Assembly: GCF_030272615.1 (NCBI RefSeq)
Contig: NC_081410.1
Span: 122,452,640-122,516,639, forward strand
Direction of reading: 5' to 3'
DNA: 64,000 bases
From: Cryptomeria japonica
Taxonomy: Eukaryota > Streptophyta > Pinopsida > Cupressales > Cupressaceae
The notes beneath the pieces are model-generated. The model ran no database searches and was not told where the DNA came from. It was given only the letters and a program-made list of their open reading frames with translations. This document shows positions 23,973 to 36,023 of the stretch, one piece after another. Both the position numbers and the translations under genes were made by a program. Each line of letters begins with the position of its first letter. The stretch's first letter is position 1.

Positions 23973-24345
23973 AGCACGTGGGAACAACTTCTTAGCACGT
24001 AGGGTACTTTTGCTAGCACATCCAAGCATCAAGTTAGTGCGTTTGGTCAAAAAAGTAGCATTTTATCCAAAATTCCAAAACAGTGTTAAACAATTAGCGC
24101 AGTGGGAAAATAGCCTAGCGAGTTGAAGCATCAGCTTAGCGCATGGAAGCCAAACTTTAGCATGTAGGGTTTAACAATTAGCGCGTCATAGACCCATACT
24201 AGCGCATAGCTTTTCATAATAGGCAGAAAACAAAATTTTAACAGTCGAAACTTTAGCGTGTGGCTGGGGGCAACCTAGCGCGTGTGGTCATCCTTTAGCG
24301 CGTGAAGTAAATCTAGTAGCACATCTTGTCTCTATTTTAGTGCGT
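23973..24345 (+). repeat. Leader array B: AGCGCGT/AGCACGT motif every 21 bp
   Basis: Motif starts are at 23973, 23994, 24015, 24036 and 24057, then 24096, 24117, 24138, 24159, 24180 and 24201, later 24255, 24277, 24297, 24318 and 24339. Steps are 21 bp apart from small slips. The E2 leader has the same array in its own sense direction (63435-63981). Confidence 0.9.
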
Positions 24346-24813
24346 GACCAAAAATAGAAAGACAGGGGGCAAAATAGTGAGGAATTTTGAAAATTTGGAA
24401 AACATCTTCAGAAGCCTCTTTTCATCGGCATCATTTTTCATCAAAACAGAGTAGCGAAAACAAAGCTTTAAAAGCTATTTCTTGAGCAAAGTTTGTGTCA
24501 AAACAAACGTTGTAAAAATCCGAAACTGATCACATGGTAAAACATATCTATCCTATCAAAATCCGGAAACATCATCACAAGTATCAAAAGGATCCTTTAT
24601 CATCTCACGGATTTCATCTCAAAAACACTTGTTTAAAAACCTCAGGTTGTCAAATCAAGTTTCCATATGGGGAGACTTTTATCCATATCATTTGACACAC
24701 TTTGTCGTGAAGGGGCATCTAAACCTTCACTTTGATAAGAGTAAAACTTGAATTTTCAAAACAAGATCAACTAAATCCAAAACAAATCAAAGGAAACCAT
24801 TGATCACTTATGC

Positions 24814-25200
24814 ATGACTAATCCCCATATTCTGAGAAGAAAGAATCTTTATCGTAACATCACGTTGAAGAAACAACAACCTAGTTTTTCCAAATTCATC
24901 AAGAGAAACAAGTTTTTATACATCAAACGTCAACTCTTCAAATCTCATCGAGTATTCCTTCATCACATCAAACGTTATATCCAAAACAAATCCAACGAAT
25001 TTGACAAAGAGCCTTGAAAGACTAAGGCATATTGTCAAAAATCCGCTTTTAATTAAATCATAAACCGTGGAGGAAGGATCAATCCGGTATTCTTGCCCGA
25101 CGAGTGTATCACTTATAACACACCCCGACCTGAACCACCAACCCCTGAGCAACATATCGAAGAGGATTTTGTCCCCTTCGTCACTAAAAGTTTCTACTAA
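24814..25200 (+). pseudogene. ORF1-like frame upstream of gag
   Basis: Starts with ATG and encodes a basic protein of about 128 residues (LYRNITLKKQQPSFSKFIKR, then CITYNTPRPEPPTPEQ) whose stop TAA at 25198-25200 lies one base before the gag ATG. In E1 the frame has a TGA near 25015 and a TAA near 25051. In E2 (62960-62574) the same protein is uninterrupted. Tat/Ogre elements are known to carry an extra ORF of unknown function before gag; this may be its counterpart. The conserved close spacing suggests translational coupling or reinitiation. Confidence 0.7.
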
Positions 25201-25201
25201 A

Positions 25202-28200
25202 ATGCCTGTTACTCGCTCTCAACAAAACCAACAAAGCGAGGCACAAGCAGAGTCCAGTATGAATCGAAGGTTGTCAAATCCTTTTGAAGGTCCACACCTG
25301 GAGGATACCAAAATTTTTGAAGAGCTTCTTCAGGAATGTCAGGAAAGCACTTCATTCCAAAAGCTTGTAGAAAGGCTCATGGAAAATGACAAATAAAAAT
25401 ATTTGCTCATGCTCACAAGCAAAGGAGTAAAACTCTCTGGAAACCTTGATGTAGATGTGTTTAGAATGCGACCTCAACGTTATGAATATCAAGAATGACA
25501 ACGGGAAAGGGAAGCACGCGGCCCTGAACAAGATATCCCTGATCAAAACATGCCAGAACAACATACACCAAGACAAAACATCTCGGATCAAAACATACCA
25601 GAGCAACATACACCAAGACAATACATTCCTGAGAAAAACATACCGTTCCATACACCGTTTCAACCCAGGGTCAATACAAGGGAAGAACCTTTCCTTCAGC
25701 AAAACAATGCGCCTTTGGTTGCCCTTACTCAACAAATGCAAATGTTACAAAGACAAATGCAAGACATGCAACAAGGGACAACAGTGTGGTACTCATTAAA
25801 CGAAATCTATCCTTATCCTTTTGACAAAAGATTGCACATGATCCCTTTTCCTCCAAACTTAGACGTGCCTAAATTTGACAAATACGATGGAAAAAGTGAT
25901 CCCCATGATCATGTCAAAGAATTCTGTACCATGAGTCTTGAATTTGCTCATGATGACACCTATCTGATGAGGTTATTCCCAAGAAGCTTGGGAGGGAAAA
26001 CAATGGAATGGTTATCCAAAATTACACCGCCTATCAGATCGTTTAATGAATTGGTTAACAAGTTCATAACACAATATTCCTATAACATTCAACATGCTAT
26101 AACCATGCTAGACGTCTGCAACACCAAACAAAAGAATAACGAAACATTCATGATATTCCTTCAACACTGGCAACGTATGGTATCACGATATCCTTGAGAT
26201 ATTCCTGAAAAGGAGAAAATGGAAATCTTCATCGACAACTTGAATGGTGAGATGAGTTACAGGCTCAAACTCCAATGCATACCGTCTTTCACTAAATTGA
26301 TTGAAAATAGCATTCAAGTAGAGGAAGCATGTGTCAAAAAGGGAATGCTCAAATTCTTCAAAGAAGGAACAAATTCATCAAACTACAATAACCAAAACAA
26401 CAACAACTTGGACAAGTCTCGATTCTGGACTCGAAACAAAAACAAAGGCAACAATGAATCGCATGATCCAAAATTTAAGCAACCAGTGCTCGCATTATCT
26501 AGAAATCCTCAGGCTACGAAAAATCCTAAAGGTGCTAATCCAAACGCTAACACATATGCACCAAACACCAATCAAGGACAACCCAACACAAACAACACCA
26601 ATGATACTTAAAACAAAACCACAAATCAAGGACATAATAACAATTCATGTGACAACACTAACAATTTCCAAAAGCGTGTCTTCACACCACTGGGACAATC
26701 ACTAGAATCAGCATTCAGAGAGCTTCTAGCAAACAAGATTATCTCTTTGCCTACAATCAGCAACTACGAACCCCAAATCAAACCACCTTGGTGGAATGAT
26801 TCGCACTATTGTGATTTTCATTGTAACAAAGGTCATCGAATGAACGATTGCATGAGATTGAAAAACATTTTTCAAGACATGATTGATCGGGGTGACTTAA
26901 CGGTAGATGGTCTCAAAACAAATGGTGACCACGAAGCCTTTAAAAATCCTCTTCCAAATTACAACAAAGATGGAGCTTCAACCTCAAATGATACACGTGG
27001 AGCTCGTATCAACCACATCTACAATAACACCATCAATCACATATCAGCTGAAGACCATCAAGTAAACGTCATCACAATCCAAAACCAGCATGATCATGAA
27101 TCTGTCAATTTAACAACCCGAACTCAGAAATATGTCTTGAAAGGACATACCGTGCCTACAACCACTACACCAAAGATCCAATATGATTTATTCAGCCAAC
27201 TACGCAAAACTCTGGCTCAGATATCTATATTAGAATTGCTGAAACTGTCGCCCAAACACAAAAACATATTGGAGCAAGCGCTATTATAAACAAATGTACC
27301 TCAAGATCTGGATGCAGACAAATTTCAAGCCATGGTCACTCATATGACAGGGCCTCATAATCTCACCTTCTCAGAGCATGATAATACTTCCTTGAGTCAT
27401 CCGCATAACACTCCTCTCCATATTGAAGTCATCATTTATAAACACCGAGTAAAAATAGTCTTAATAGATGGAGGAGCTGGACTTAATATATGTACTTTAA
27501 AGCTTATCCGTGCATTAGGCTTCTCGGAGGAGTCTATTGATCCCCGTAAAAAGATTACCATAAAGGCCTATGATGATGAGGAAAGGTTAGTTAAAGGAAC
27601 TGTCATTCAAGTTGGACCAGTGCAAAAGGATACTATGTGTCAGGTCTTAGACATAGACCTCACCTACAATATTTTATTAGGTCGACCCTGGATACATGAA
27701 ATGCAAGCAGTACCTTCTACGTATCACCAGTGTGTCAAATTTCCTTATAACGGACAAGGGGTCTCTATATCTGGTGATCACAATCCATTTCAACATTTTA
27801 ATGCAATGGGGGCAGCCCAGGACAGTTTGGTTCCTCATAATAGGGAAAAGCAGAGATCCTCAACATCAGATCTACAGAAGGAAAAGCCCGAATCATTATC
27901 TCGAGATTTCAAGCAGAAAATGCAAATCAAAGAACAAGGTATGGGAGAATACTCTTTGGAACCCATGTGCTTGGCCAAATTACCGACATCACCCAGATCT
28001 CATGGATTGCCCACTCCGTCGGCACATCAAGTAACTCAACCCATCACCAAATTTGATGGTACCTTCATCCAACTAGGCACTCTAGCACATGAATCAGAAT
28101 ATAAAGACATTCTTAGTTGGTTATACAAATATGAGGAAGAAGATAATAGAGTAGCTGCTCTGGACATAGTTCTGCCAACACACCTATATGGAAAGGGCTA

Positions 28201-29600
28201 CTTAATCATGCAACAAATGGGATATGATGGTAAAGGACCTATTGGAAAATGCAAAGAAGGAGTCACTGAGCCCATAGATCTTCCTTCACAGCCCAGTAGA
28301 GACAAAATAGGATTGGGTTGTAAACTCACTTTCATATTAAGAAGGACACCGTGCATAACACCAAAACCTCAATGGAAAGCAAAGAAGAAGTATAAAGAAG
28401 AATCCTGGCAGGAAGCACTATTTGAGTCAGCAAAAACAATCTGCAAGGCACGTGAACATCAAGAACAGAAGCAACATCAGGAAAAGCTTCTAAGTCACAA
28501 AAAGGCCATATCTGCAGTCGTAGCTCATATTCAAACGTCAATATCTCAAGAACTAATAGTATCATCTCTTGATACCATTATTAATCCCCAAGGAGGCATA
28601 GTCTATGAACAAATACAGAAAGTAGAAGCAGGATCTGACACCGAATCAACAAAAACTATCAAACTGGTATCCATCATCAAAGATTTATTTTCACCCTACA
28701 ACATACCTGTTTACAGCACTGATAGAATCTGGGATGATGCCTCAGAGACTGATTCCAATGAATATGAATGGGGTAGCTACTCAAATGCTACTGCAGATAT
28801 CACTGATAATACTGGTACCATATCCCTTTCTCAAAAAGAACATAACGCAAAAGATAGACCTCTTGAATTTTGACCGCAGAATATCTATGACACCAAGGAA
28901 AGTGAACATAAACACTATGAACAAGTCTATACAGAAGATGATACCATCAAAGACCTCGACGAAATCCTTGGCTTCTTTACCAAAACCAATCACGATGAAA
29001 CCTTTGTCTTGACACTTACACTAGCAGAACTTGATCCACCGAATGATTCCTTACCGCTTGTCTTTCCCGACCTCATTGACTGGGACGAACCCGAAATACA
29101 TGATATACCAATTTTCCCAGACGATGAATCTATTATCCATTACCTATGTACCGTTAACCTAGAAACAGGCTCTACCAGTGAACGAGGTAACAATGTCTGC
29201 AAACTAGGGAGTGCCAAGTCTCTCAGTCGCAAAAATGAACCAAATAAAAGATCTGATGCTGAAAACCAGTCAATGGCAGCTCTAGATCACAAAAAAGTAA
29301 AAATAAAGGATGCATCTGAGGGTGAAAACCTTTTTAAGGCACCGAAAGATGGGAGACTTGACACTCTTCCAGAACACTTTCATGAGCGATCACCCATATT
29401 GATTGAGCCCACTCAATCAATCAACATTGGTACCACAGAAGCAGTAAAAAACATACACCTTGCAGAATCTCTGACAGAGGAGGAAAGATCGACATTTATT
29501 ATTTTTTTTAAAGAAAAGCAAATTAACTTTGCTTGGTCATATGCCGATATCCCCAGAGTTGATCCACAATCATGCATCACAGGTGGCACTCATGGTCAAA
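25202..29600 (+). pseudogene. E1 gag and protease
   Basis: A single frame from ATG 25202 (MPVTRSQQNQQ) to about 29600, interrupted by stops at 25394, 25496, 26195, 26609, 27287 and 28871. The order is: a repeat of IPEQHTPRQ-like units (about 25540-25640); a Retrotrans_gag domain (KFDKYDGKSDP to VEEACVKKG, 25860-26340); an asparagine-rich linker; a CHHC-type knuckle YCDFHCNKGHRMNDC near 26810; a retropepsin with active-site DGGAG near 27467 and LLGRPWI near 27676; a G-patch-like segment GKGYLIMQQMGYDGKGPIGK near 28190; and an acidic tail. E2 is open over almost the same span, which confirms the frame. Confidence 0.9.
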
Positions 29601-32600
29601 GCTGAACTAAAGAAACTATTAGATGTCGGATTCATCTGACCCATCGACTATGCAGAATGGATCTCCAACATAGTGGCAGTATCAAAACCAGACGACAGTA
29701 TCAGAATCTGCACTGATTTCAGAGATGTCAACAAAGCTTGTCCAAAAGACGACTTTCCTTTACCTAGCATCGACATGATTGTAGACCTCACAGCAGGCCA
29801 TGCAATTCTCTCACTAATGGATGGTTTTTCCGGCTATAATCAGATCAGAATAGCCCCAAAAGATCAAAATAAAACAACGTTCACCTGTCCTTGGGGAACG
29901 TACTGTTGGAATGTTATGCCTTTTGGATTAAAGAATGCAAGAGCTACTTATCAAAGAGCAATGACAACAATCTTTCATGACATGATGCACACATTCATGG
30001 AAGACTATGTAGATGATCTGCTAGCTAAATCATTCACTAGAGTAGAACATTTCGACATCCTAACAAAAATCTTTGATCGATTGGAGAAATTCCAAGTTCG
30101 GCTCAACCCTAAGAAGTGTGTCTTCGGGGTTACATCAGGAAAGTTACTGGGCTACATTGTCTCAACTAAAGGTATTGAAGTGGATCCAGCAAAGGTACAA
30201 GCCATTATGGAAATGCCACCACCAAAGAATATCAGTCAACTCAGATCTCTACAAGGACGACTTCAATCAATCAGGTGATTCATCTCTCAACTAGCTGATA
30301 AAAGTCTACCATTCAATCATTTGCTCCATAAGAATATACCTTTCAGATGAGAGACCAAGTGTGTAGAATCTTTTTATCAAATCAAACAGTATCTGATGAA
30401 CCCACCAGTTCTAGTACCACCGGTCGTAGGAAAGCCCCTTATTCTATACATTTCAACAACAGAAATATCACTGGGGGCACTGTTAGCACAAGAAGATCAA
30501 CAAGGAAAGGAACAAGCCATCTACTACATCAGCAAGACATTAAATGGCTATGAACTCAACTACACATTCATTGAGAAGGCTTGTCTAATAGTAGTCTTTG
30601 CATCTCAAAAGTTCTGACATTATATGCTAGCACACACAATTAAGCTAGTAGCAAAAAATGATCCTCTCAAATATCTACTCAGCAAGGCAGCTCTTACTGG
30701 CAGATTGGCTAAATGGGTCATGATTCTTAGTGAATTTGACATCCAATACACAGAACGAAGAGCCATCAAAGGACAAGAAATTGCGGATCAACTAGCTGAA
30801 GCACTGCTACTAGGAAAGGAAACTATGGAGATTGAATTTCCGGACAAGGACGTTCTTGCTATTTCTACCATGCAATGGACCCTATACTTTGATGGATCCT
30901 ACACCCAACATGGTTCAGGTGCTGGCATTCTTTTCATCACTCCTGAAGGACACACTATACCAAGATCATATAGGCTTATGTTCCCATGCACAAATAATAT
31001 GGCTGAATATGAGGCATTGGTTATAGGCATCAAAATGGCCGTAGAATGGAAAATCACAGAGTTAATGGTCTATGGAGATTCACAACTAGTCGTCAATCAA
31101 ATCAATAATGACTATCAGACAAAGGATGACAAGATACTACCCTACAAATGAATGATGGATGATTTCAAATAGTATTTTGTACACATCACCTTCGAGCAAA
31201 TACCCAAGTTGAACAACAAAGCAACCGATGCCATGGCTACTATCGCTTTATTACTACAAATTCTAGAGCAACAGAGTCGTTATGATTTCCTGGTAGAGCA
31301 ACTGTTCTCCCCAGCCTATGACCACTCTGAATCCCATGTTGTCTATGCCTTAACCAGTTCAGATTCACCTTTATATGGACCGATATATGATTATTTAAAG
31401 AACAACATCCTACCCATTGACCAATCCCGTAACCAGAAACGTAATTTTATCCGCCAAGCTGCCCGATATACTCTTACTACTGATACTTTATACCGTCGAG
31501 GTCTAGATGGTACTCTTCTTCGTTGCCTTGATCAAAATGAATATGATTCCGCTTTACACGAGCGTCACGAAGGTATTTGTGGAACACATTCAAGTGGGAC
31601 TACTCTTGCTAAAATTCTTCTAAGGATGGGATACTACTGGCCTACAATGGAGAAAGATTCTTACCACTTCGCCAAGAAGTGTCCTAAATGTCAGATCCAT
31701 GGGAATCTTATACATGCACCAGCACAGGAACTGCAGCCATTTACAACATCCTGGCCCTTTTGTCAGTGGGGACTAGACTTGGTCAGCAAAATTCATCCTT
31801 CATCTTCAAATGGACACAATTTCATTATAACTACAACAGAATACTTTACCAAGTGGATAGAAGCAGTCCCAATGACCACAGTAACTGGAAAGCAAATTGT
31901 GTCTTTTATCCTAAACTATCTGATCTGCAGATATGGTATTCCAAGTTCCATCATCACCGATAATGGACAACCATTAAAAAACCAAGATGTCTAAGAACTA
32001 TGTGAACAATTCAAAATACAACATTGGTTCTCTACACCATACTACCCTCAGGGAAATGGTCAAGCAGAAACATCCAACAAAATAATACTGAAAATTCTCA
32101 AGAAAATAGTAAATGATGCAGGCAAAGACTGGCATATACAACTCAATCCAGCACTTTGGGCATACATAACCAACATCCGTACACCTACAGGAGCAACACC
32201 TTTCTCATTGGTCTATGGATCAGAAGCTATTTTACCACTGGAGATAGAAATTTTGTCTCTCAAAGTCTCTCTAAAAGGCTTAATCCCAGATGAAGAGTAT
32301 CGGGTCAACGGACTGCAAGAACTAGAACTATTAGATGAAAGACGTTAGCGTGCTTACACTCATCTCAAAGCATATCAGCAACACGTGCAGAAGCTACAAT
32401 CACAAGGTCATCCCTCGCAATTTCAAAGTTGGTGACCTAGTCCTTAAAGAAAATCCAAGAAATCAACAAGATCGAGAAAAGAAAGGGAAGTTTGAACCTA
32501 ATTGGTTGGGTCCCTATGTCATCATATCAGTCTATAGATTAGGTGCCTATCAGCTCACAACCTCAGAAGGAGATGTGCTCGACGAACCAACCAACAACAT

Positions 32601-32625
32601 TCATCTGAAGAAATACTACACTTGA
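29601..32625 (+). pseudogene. E1 RT, RNase H, second RNase H and integrase
   Basis: A deletion of about 60-70 bases compared with E2 lies near 29575 and shifts the frame. RT then reads VSKPDDSIRICTDFRDVNKACP, with FSGYNQI and catalytic YVDDLLAKS near 30006. RNase H follows (LILYISTTEISLGALLAQ), then the Tat-type second RNase H (WTLYFDGSYTQHGSGAGI, MAEYEALVIGIKMA, YGDSQLVVNQIN; 30880-31110). Integrase has H-H-C-C (HERHEGICGTH, CPKCQIHG) and the acidic triad in WGLDLV, ITDNGQP and GNGQAETSNK. Stops occur at 30276, 30615, 31149, 31170, 31992 and 32346. A shift near 32390 puts the C-terminus (KVGDLVLKENPRN to a TGA at 32623-32625) in another frame. Confidence 0.9.
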
Positions 32626-33479
32626 GTAGTCTAATGCACAAAAAAAGCAAAAACAAGCAAAAAATAATAATAATAAATCAAAAAAATCAAGAAAAAGCAA
32701 ATAAAAAGGTACAATAAAAGCAACTGGTGAAAACCTGGTAATAGGAACTATTGTGAAAGAATAGCTCCTTCATCTATATCTATAAACTTGTAGTAAAGTA
32801 CTATCGGCCATCGCCCGACACTTAGCAAATATCCATTCAGGACATACTTAGCATAGTCACTATCCTAGTCTATCCATATATCCTTTTACCACATTCCACC
32901 ATGGCTTGGTAATCACTGAACGTATCCACATCAAGAGGCACACTCAGCTAGGGGCAATAAATCGTCAACACTTGCAACACGTTCAAGACATCAAAACTAT
33001 TTGTAAAACTCAGAAACATCACATCCAACGACCAAAAACTTCACTCCATCACAGAGTAAAACATTGGATCACTAAAACAAGAATCACAAACATGCTAAGA
33101 TGGATGATTTTCTGAAGTACTAAATATTGCATTATCGCATAAAGTCTTGACTATTTTTGCATTTGAACTTTTTCAATTATTGGATTCTCTGCATTTTCTC
33201 ACTAAATGCTTCAAAGCTAGAGATCATGAAGAAACTCCAATATTTTTTAGTCTTTTGTCTGGGAGGCGATCATTTGTACTGTGTAAATACTTGTCTCGAG
33301 ATGTGATACATCGAATATTAAATCAAGTTATATCAACACTCATATTGGACACATTTTCAAAAACATGATCAAAGACATAGCAAATGGCAAAAATCCATCC
33401 CCCAGACAAAGCTGACCTTTTTCTATGAAATCTTTCACATCCAAAAATCATCTAAATCTTGCAAAACCTGATCCATGTG
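32626..33479 (+). other. E1 3' region before the antisense array
   Basis: Non-coding, A-rich at first, with direct similarity to E2 51155-51822 in reverse. At about 33310-33325 the sequence jumps: the left side matches E2 near 51155 and the right side matches E2 near 48140. Some 3.0 kb of E2, including the PMD exon, is therefore absent here. Confidence 0.75.
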
Positions 33480-33965
33480 CTAATTAAACTTGGTTGTGTG
33501 CTAAAATACACCCATGTGCGAATTAAACTTGGCTGTGCGCTAAAATACACCCAAGCGCTACCTTGTTTTCTCCACACGCTATTATGTCTACCCTATGCGC
33601 TAGACTAGCTCTATGCGCTATTCTTTTTCCTCCATGCGCCACCCAACCTACCCTAGGCGCTAAAACCGATTTATGCGCTAACCTATCCCATGTTGGCGCT
33701 ACCTATTTGACCCTATGCGCTAGGTCTAACCTATGTGCTAAATCATCCTACCCATGTGACCCCTTGTGGACCCTATGCGCTAGGTTTGACCTATGCGCTA
33801 CCCTTTTAACCTGACACGCTACCCTATGTTCATCATGTGCTAACCTGAGACCATGTGCTAGCCTAAAATTTTTATGCGCTACCCTATTCATTTTCGGACG
33901 CTACCCTAAATTTATACCCTATGCGCTACCTAATTTATCGTATGCGCTAAACTACGACTTCTATA
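33480..33965 (-). repeat. E1 3' array: motif at 21+21+18 bp, antisense to gag-pol
   Basis: The plus strand shows ATGCGCTA-like motifs, i.e. TAGCGCAT on the minus strand. Starts at 33555, 33615, 33675, 33735, 33795 and 33855 are exactly 60 bp apart. A second series, 33597, 33657, 33717, 33777, 33837 and 33897, and a third near 33576, 33636, 33696, 33756, 33816 and 33876 keep the same 60-bp period. Steps are 18, 21 and 21. It corresponds to the PMD intron array of E2. Confidence 0.9.
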
Positions 33966-34056
33966 TGCTAAACTGTTAAAACCAAATTTCAAAAATAAAA
34001 AATGAACCAAAAATGATCAAATTCAAAATAAAAAAGGCTCAAAAACGTTGACTTAC

Positions 34057-34131
34057 TGGTGGTCCGTATGTGGTAGGTCTCCGATGCCTCCGAATGCACT
34101 CGAATCGATGCGTGGAATAAGGAATAGGCAT
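34057..34131 (-). pseudogene. Orphan first exon of the antisense PMD gene in E1
   Basis: On the minus strand an ATG at 34131 opens 25 codons (MPIPYSTHRFECIRRHRRP and on, ending in GPP) directly followed by GTAAGT at 34056-34051. E2 has the same 75-bp exon with the same ending and donor at 47348-47422. A TATA box lies upstream on the same strand at 34206-34212. The downstream PMD exon is missing in E1, so transcription from here would have no partner exon. Confidence 0.75.
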
Positions 34132-34205
34132 TTTGTCTTCTCTCCAAAAGTCTCTTTCTCCAAAGTCAACAAGCACAAATGAAACAAATCAAAGCACTTT
34201 TTCCT

Positions 34206-34212
34206 TTTTATA
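34206..34212 (-). promoter_or_regulatory. TATA box of the antisense unit in E1
   Basis: The minus strand reads CTCCTATAAAAAGGA, matching CTCCTATAAAAAGGG at E2 47263-47276. It lies about 75-80 bases before the exon ATG in both copies. Confidence 0.7.
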
Positions 34213-34544
34213 GGAGAAAAATGAAATTAGGGTTAGGGCAATGAGCATGTAATTTGCTCGTGGTCTTCCTCCTACCCTAAAAACACGTCAATTATGAGAA
34301 GATGAATCAATTTCAACGTTTCACCTAGCCAAAATCTTGTGCCGCAAACACAAATTATCAAATCAAATCAGATTTTTCAAAATTTTGATTCATCTCCCGA
34401 GGGGGCATTATCACCATCGTTTATCAAATCTGGTGCAACACACATCAAATCTGGGGCATAACATAAAAATCATAAACAACATCGATCATAAAATCACAAC
34501 GACGCATCATTTTCTTTGAAATAACATGTCCACACACGTCACTT

Positions 34545-34559
34545 CAAAGAGGGGCAGAA
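34545..34559 (+). other. E1 polypurine tract
   Basis: CAAAGAGGGGCAGAA immediately before the 3' LTR start TGTAGAC. E2 has AAAGAGGGGCAAAA in the same place. Confidence 0.88.
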
Positions 34560-36018
34560 TGTAGACGTATAAAAATGACCATATTCCTAAATGAATATTT
34601 TATGTTCATTTCTCTATTTAATTAAATCTAATTTAATTGAATAACACACATTCCTCTATTTAATTAAGTAAATTACTCAATTAAATTCACTATACCATTT
34701 AATAGGATAAATTCATTTTATTCAATTAAATCCCCTATCCACTTTTTAATCAAATTCAAATTTAATTAAAATGGTTATCCTAAATTAAATAAATCTAATT
34801 TATTTAATTACAACCAAATTGAATTAAATTCAATTAAAACATATTTTCCCTCACCCACTTGCAAAATCCTACACCTCCCACTTGCATCCTAACCCTCTTT
34901 CTAACCTCTTCTAGATTCTTCTAAACCTAATTAATTAACCCAAACCCATCCATTATCTTTTTTCCCTAAATTTGAGGAGGTCACTTCTCAAATTTGGAGT
35001 AAAGTCTTCAAAATGCATCAAAGCCTTTATGCATTCAACAAGCTAACTTGTTGAATGCCCCCAAATTTGGAAGGACTCTTATAAAGTTATCCCCAAAGTC
35101 TTCATAACCATTAATGGTTAACTCAAACCCTCTTACATGGTTAAAGAATTTCCATAAACTCAACCTCCATCTAACCCAAGGGTCTCATCAAGCATTTATT
35201 GCTTTGACCATGGTTATCCTTAAACCTTTGCACAAGAGTTTATCCTTTGGGTAAAAGCTTTATCCAATGGATAACCTTAGTTTAACCTTAACCCTTAACC
35301 CCTAGGGTAACCATGAGGTCTTCTCAAGCATTTAATGCTTCTTACACCTCCTCTCAACCAACCTTATGTTGACAATTGTCACCATTTCATTGGTGCCAAT
35401 TACAAACATGGATTCCCAACTTTCAAACTTGGCCCTTGATTGCCTCTTTCAATCCTGACCATCCATTGCCCTGTTTTTGCTATAAATAGAGCTCTCATTC
35501 CTCCATTTTTCATATCCAAGTCTTTAGCATCACACTTATACTTAAATCCATTCAAGCTTTCATATCTCATTTTATGCTCATCATTTAGCTTCTCTTTCAA
35601 ATAGGAATTAATCTAAATATGCTACTTTAGAGTAGGTTCCTTATCATTTAGCTTAAATCATGAACTAATATAGTATGCTAGGATAGTATTGTTTACTAAT
35701 CTTGTCATCTTATAACTAGTTTATTGCATTTGTAGCATCATGCATAACTTAGGATGCATCTCATATTAAAATCAACAAAAGCATCCCTCGTTTTTGCATT
35801 TGCCATCCCTAAACCATTTTGCTCAGTGATCTGAGAGCAAAAACATTGGTTTGAGGGACCGTGTAAGATAGAGAACCATGGAACCATCCTTGGGAAGTTG
35901 AGCCATACCTCATGACAACGTAGCTTGCACCAAGAAGTCCTATGGGTGTGTGAGCAAGGCTCCATTGAGCTCCATTTTTCACATATTGAGTTCTATCGAC
36001 CCGCTTTTCCTGCATATA
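34560..36018 (+). repeat. E1 3' LTR
   Basis: About 1,459 bp, partner of 20639-22084. The terminal CA of the 5' copy is TA here (TGCATATA). It contains a perfect 12-bp inverted repeat at 35031-35042/35047-35058 that is half missing from the 5' LTR. Confidence 0.92.
35031..35058. repeat. Perfect palindrome in E1 3' LTR
   Basis: GCATTCAACAAG, four bases CTAA, then CTTGTTGAATGC. In the 5' LTR the second arm and loop are absent (near 21122). Confidence 0.9.
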
Positions 36019-36023
36019 AAACC

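Larger units (their letters stand above)
20639..36018 (+). mobile_element. Ty3/gypsy Tat-lineage retrotransposon E1, full length, decayed
   Basis: Plus-strand element of 15.4 kb: 5' LTR, PBS, long leader with two motif arrays, ORF1-like frame, gag, protease, RT, RNase H, a second RNase H, integrase, a 3' region and 3' LTR. RT before integrase marks Ty3/gypsy. The second, archaeal-like RNase H between the first RNase H and integrase is the hallmark of the Tat lineage. There is no chromodomain. Coding parts contain at least a dozen stops, a deletion at the protease/RT junction and a frameshift after integrase. It is a relative of E2 at 45440-64000 but lacks the antisense PMD exon that E2 carries. 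Confidence 0.94.

Noticed and set aside
33563-33814. 83-codon open frame of LCA repeats across the E1 3' array
   Set aside because: It follows from the multiple-of-three motif spacing. The homologous frames in E2 and in the leader arrays contain stops, so coding is not supported.
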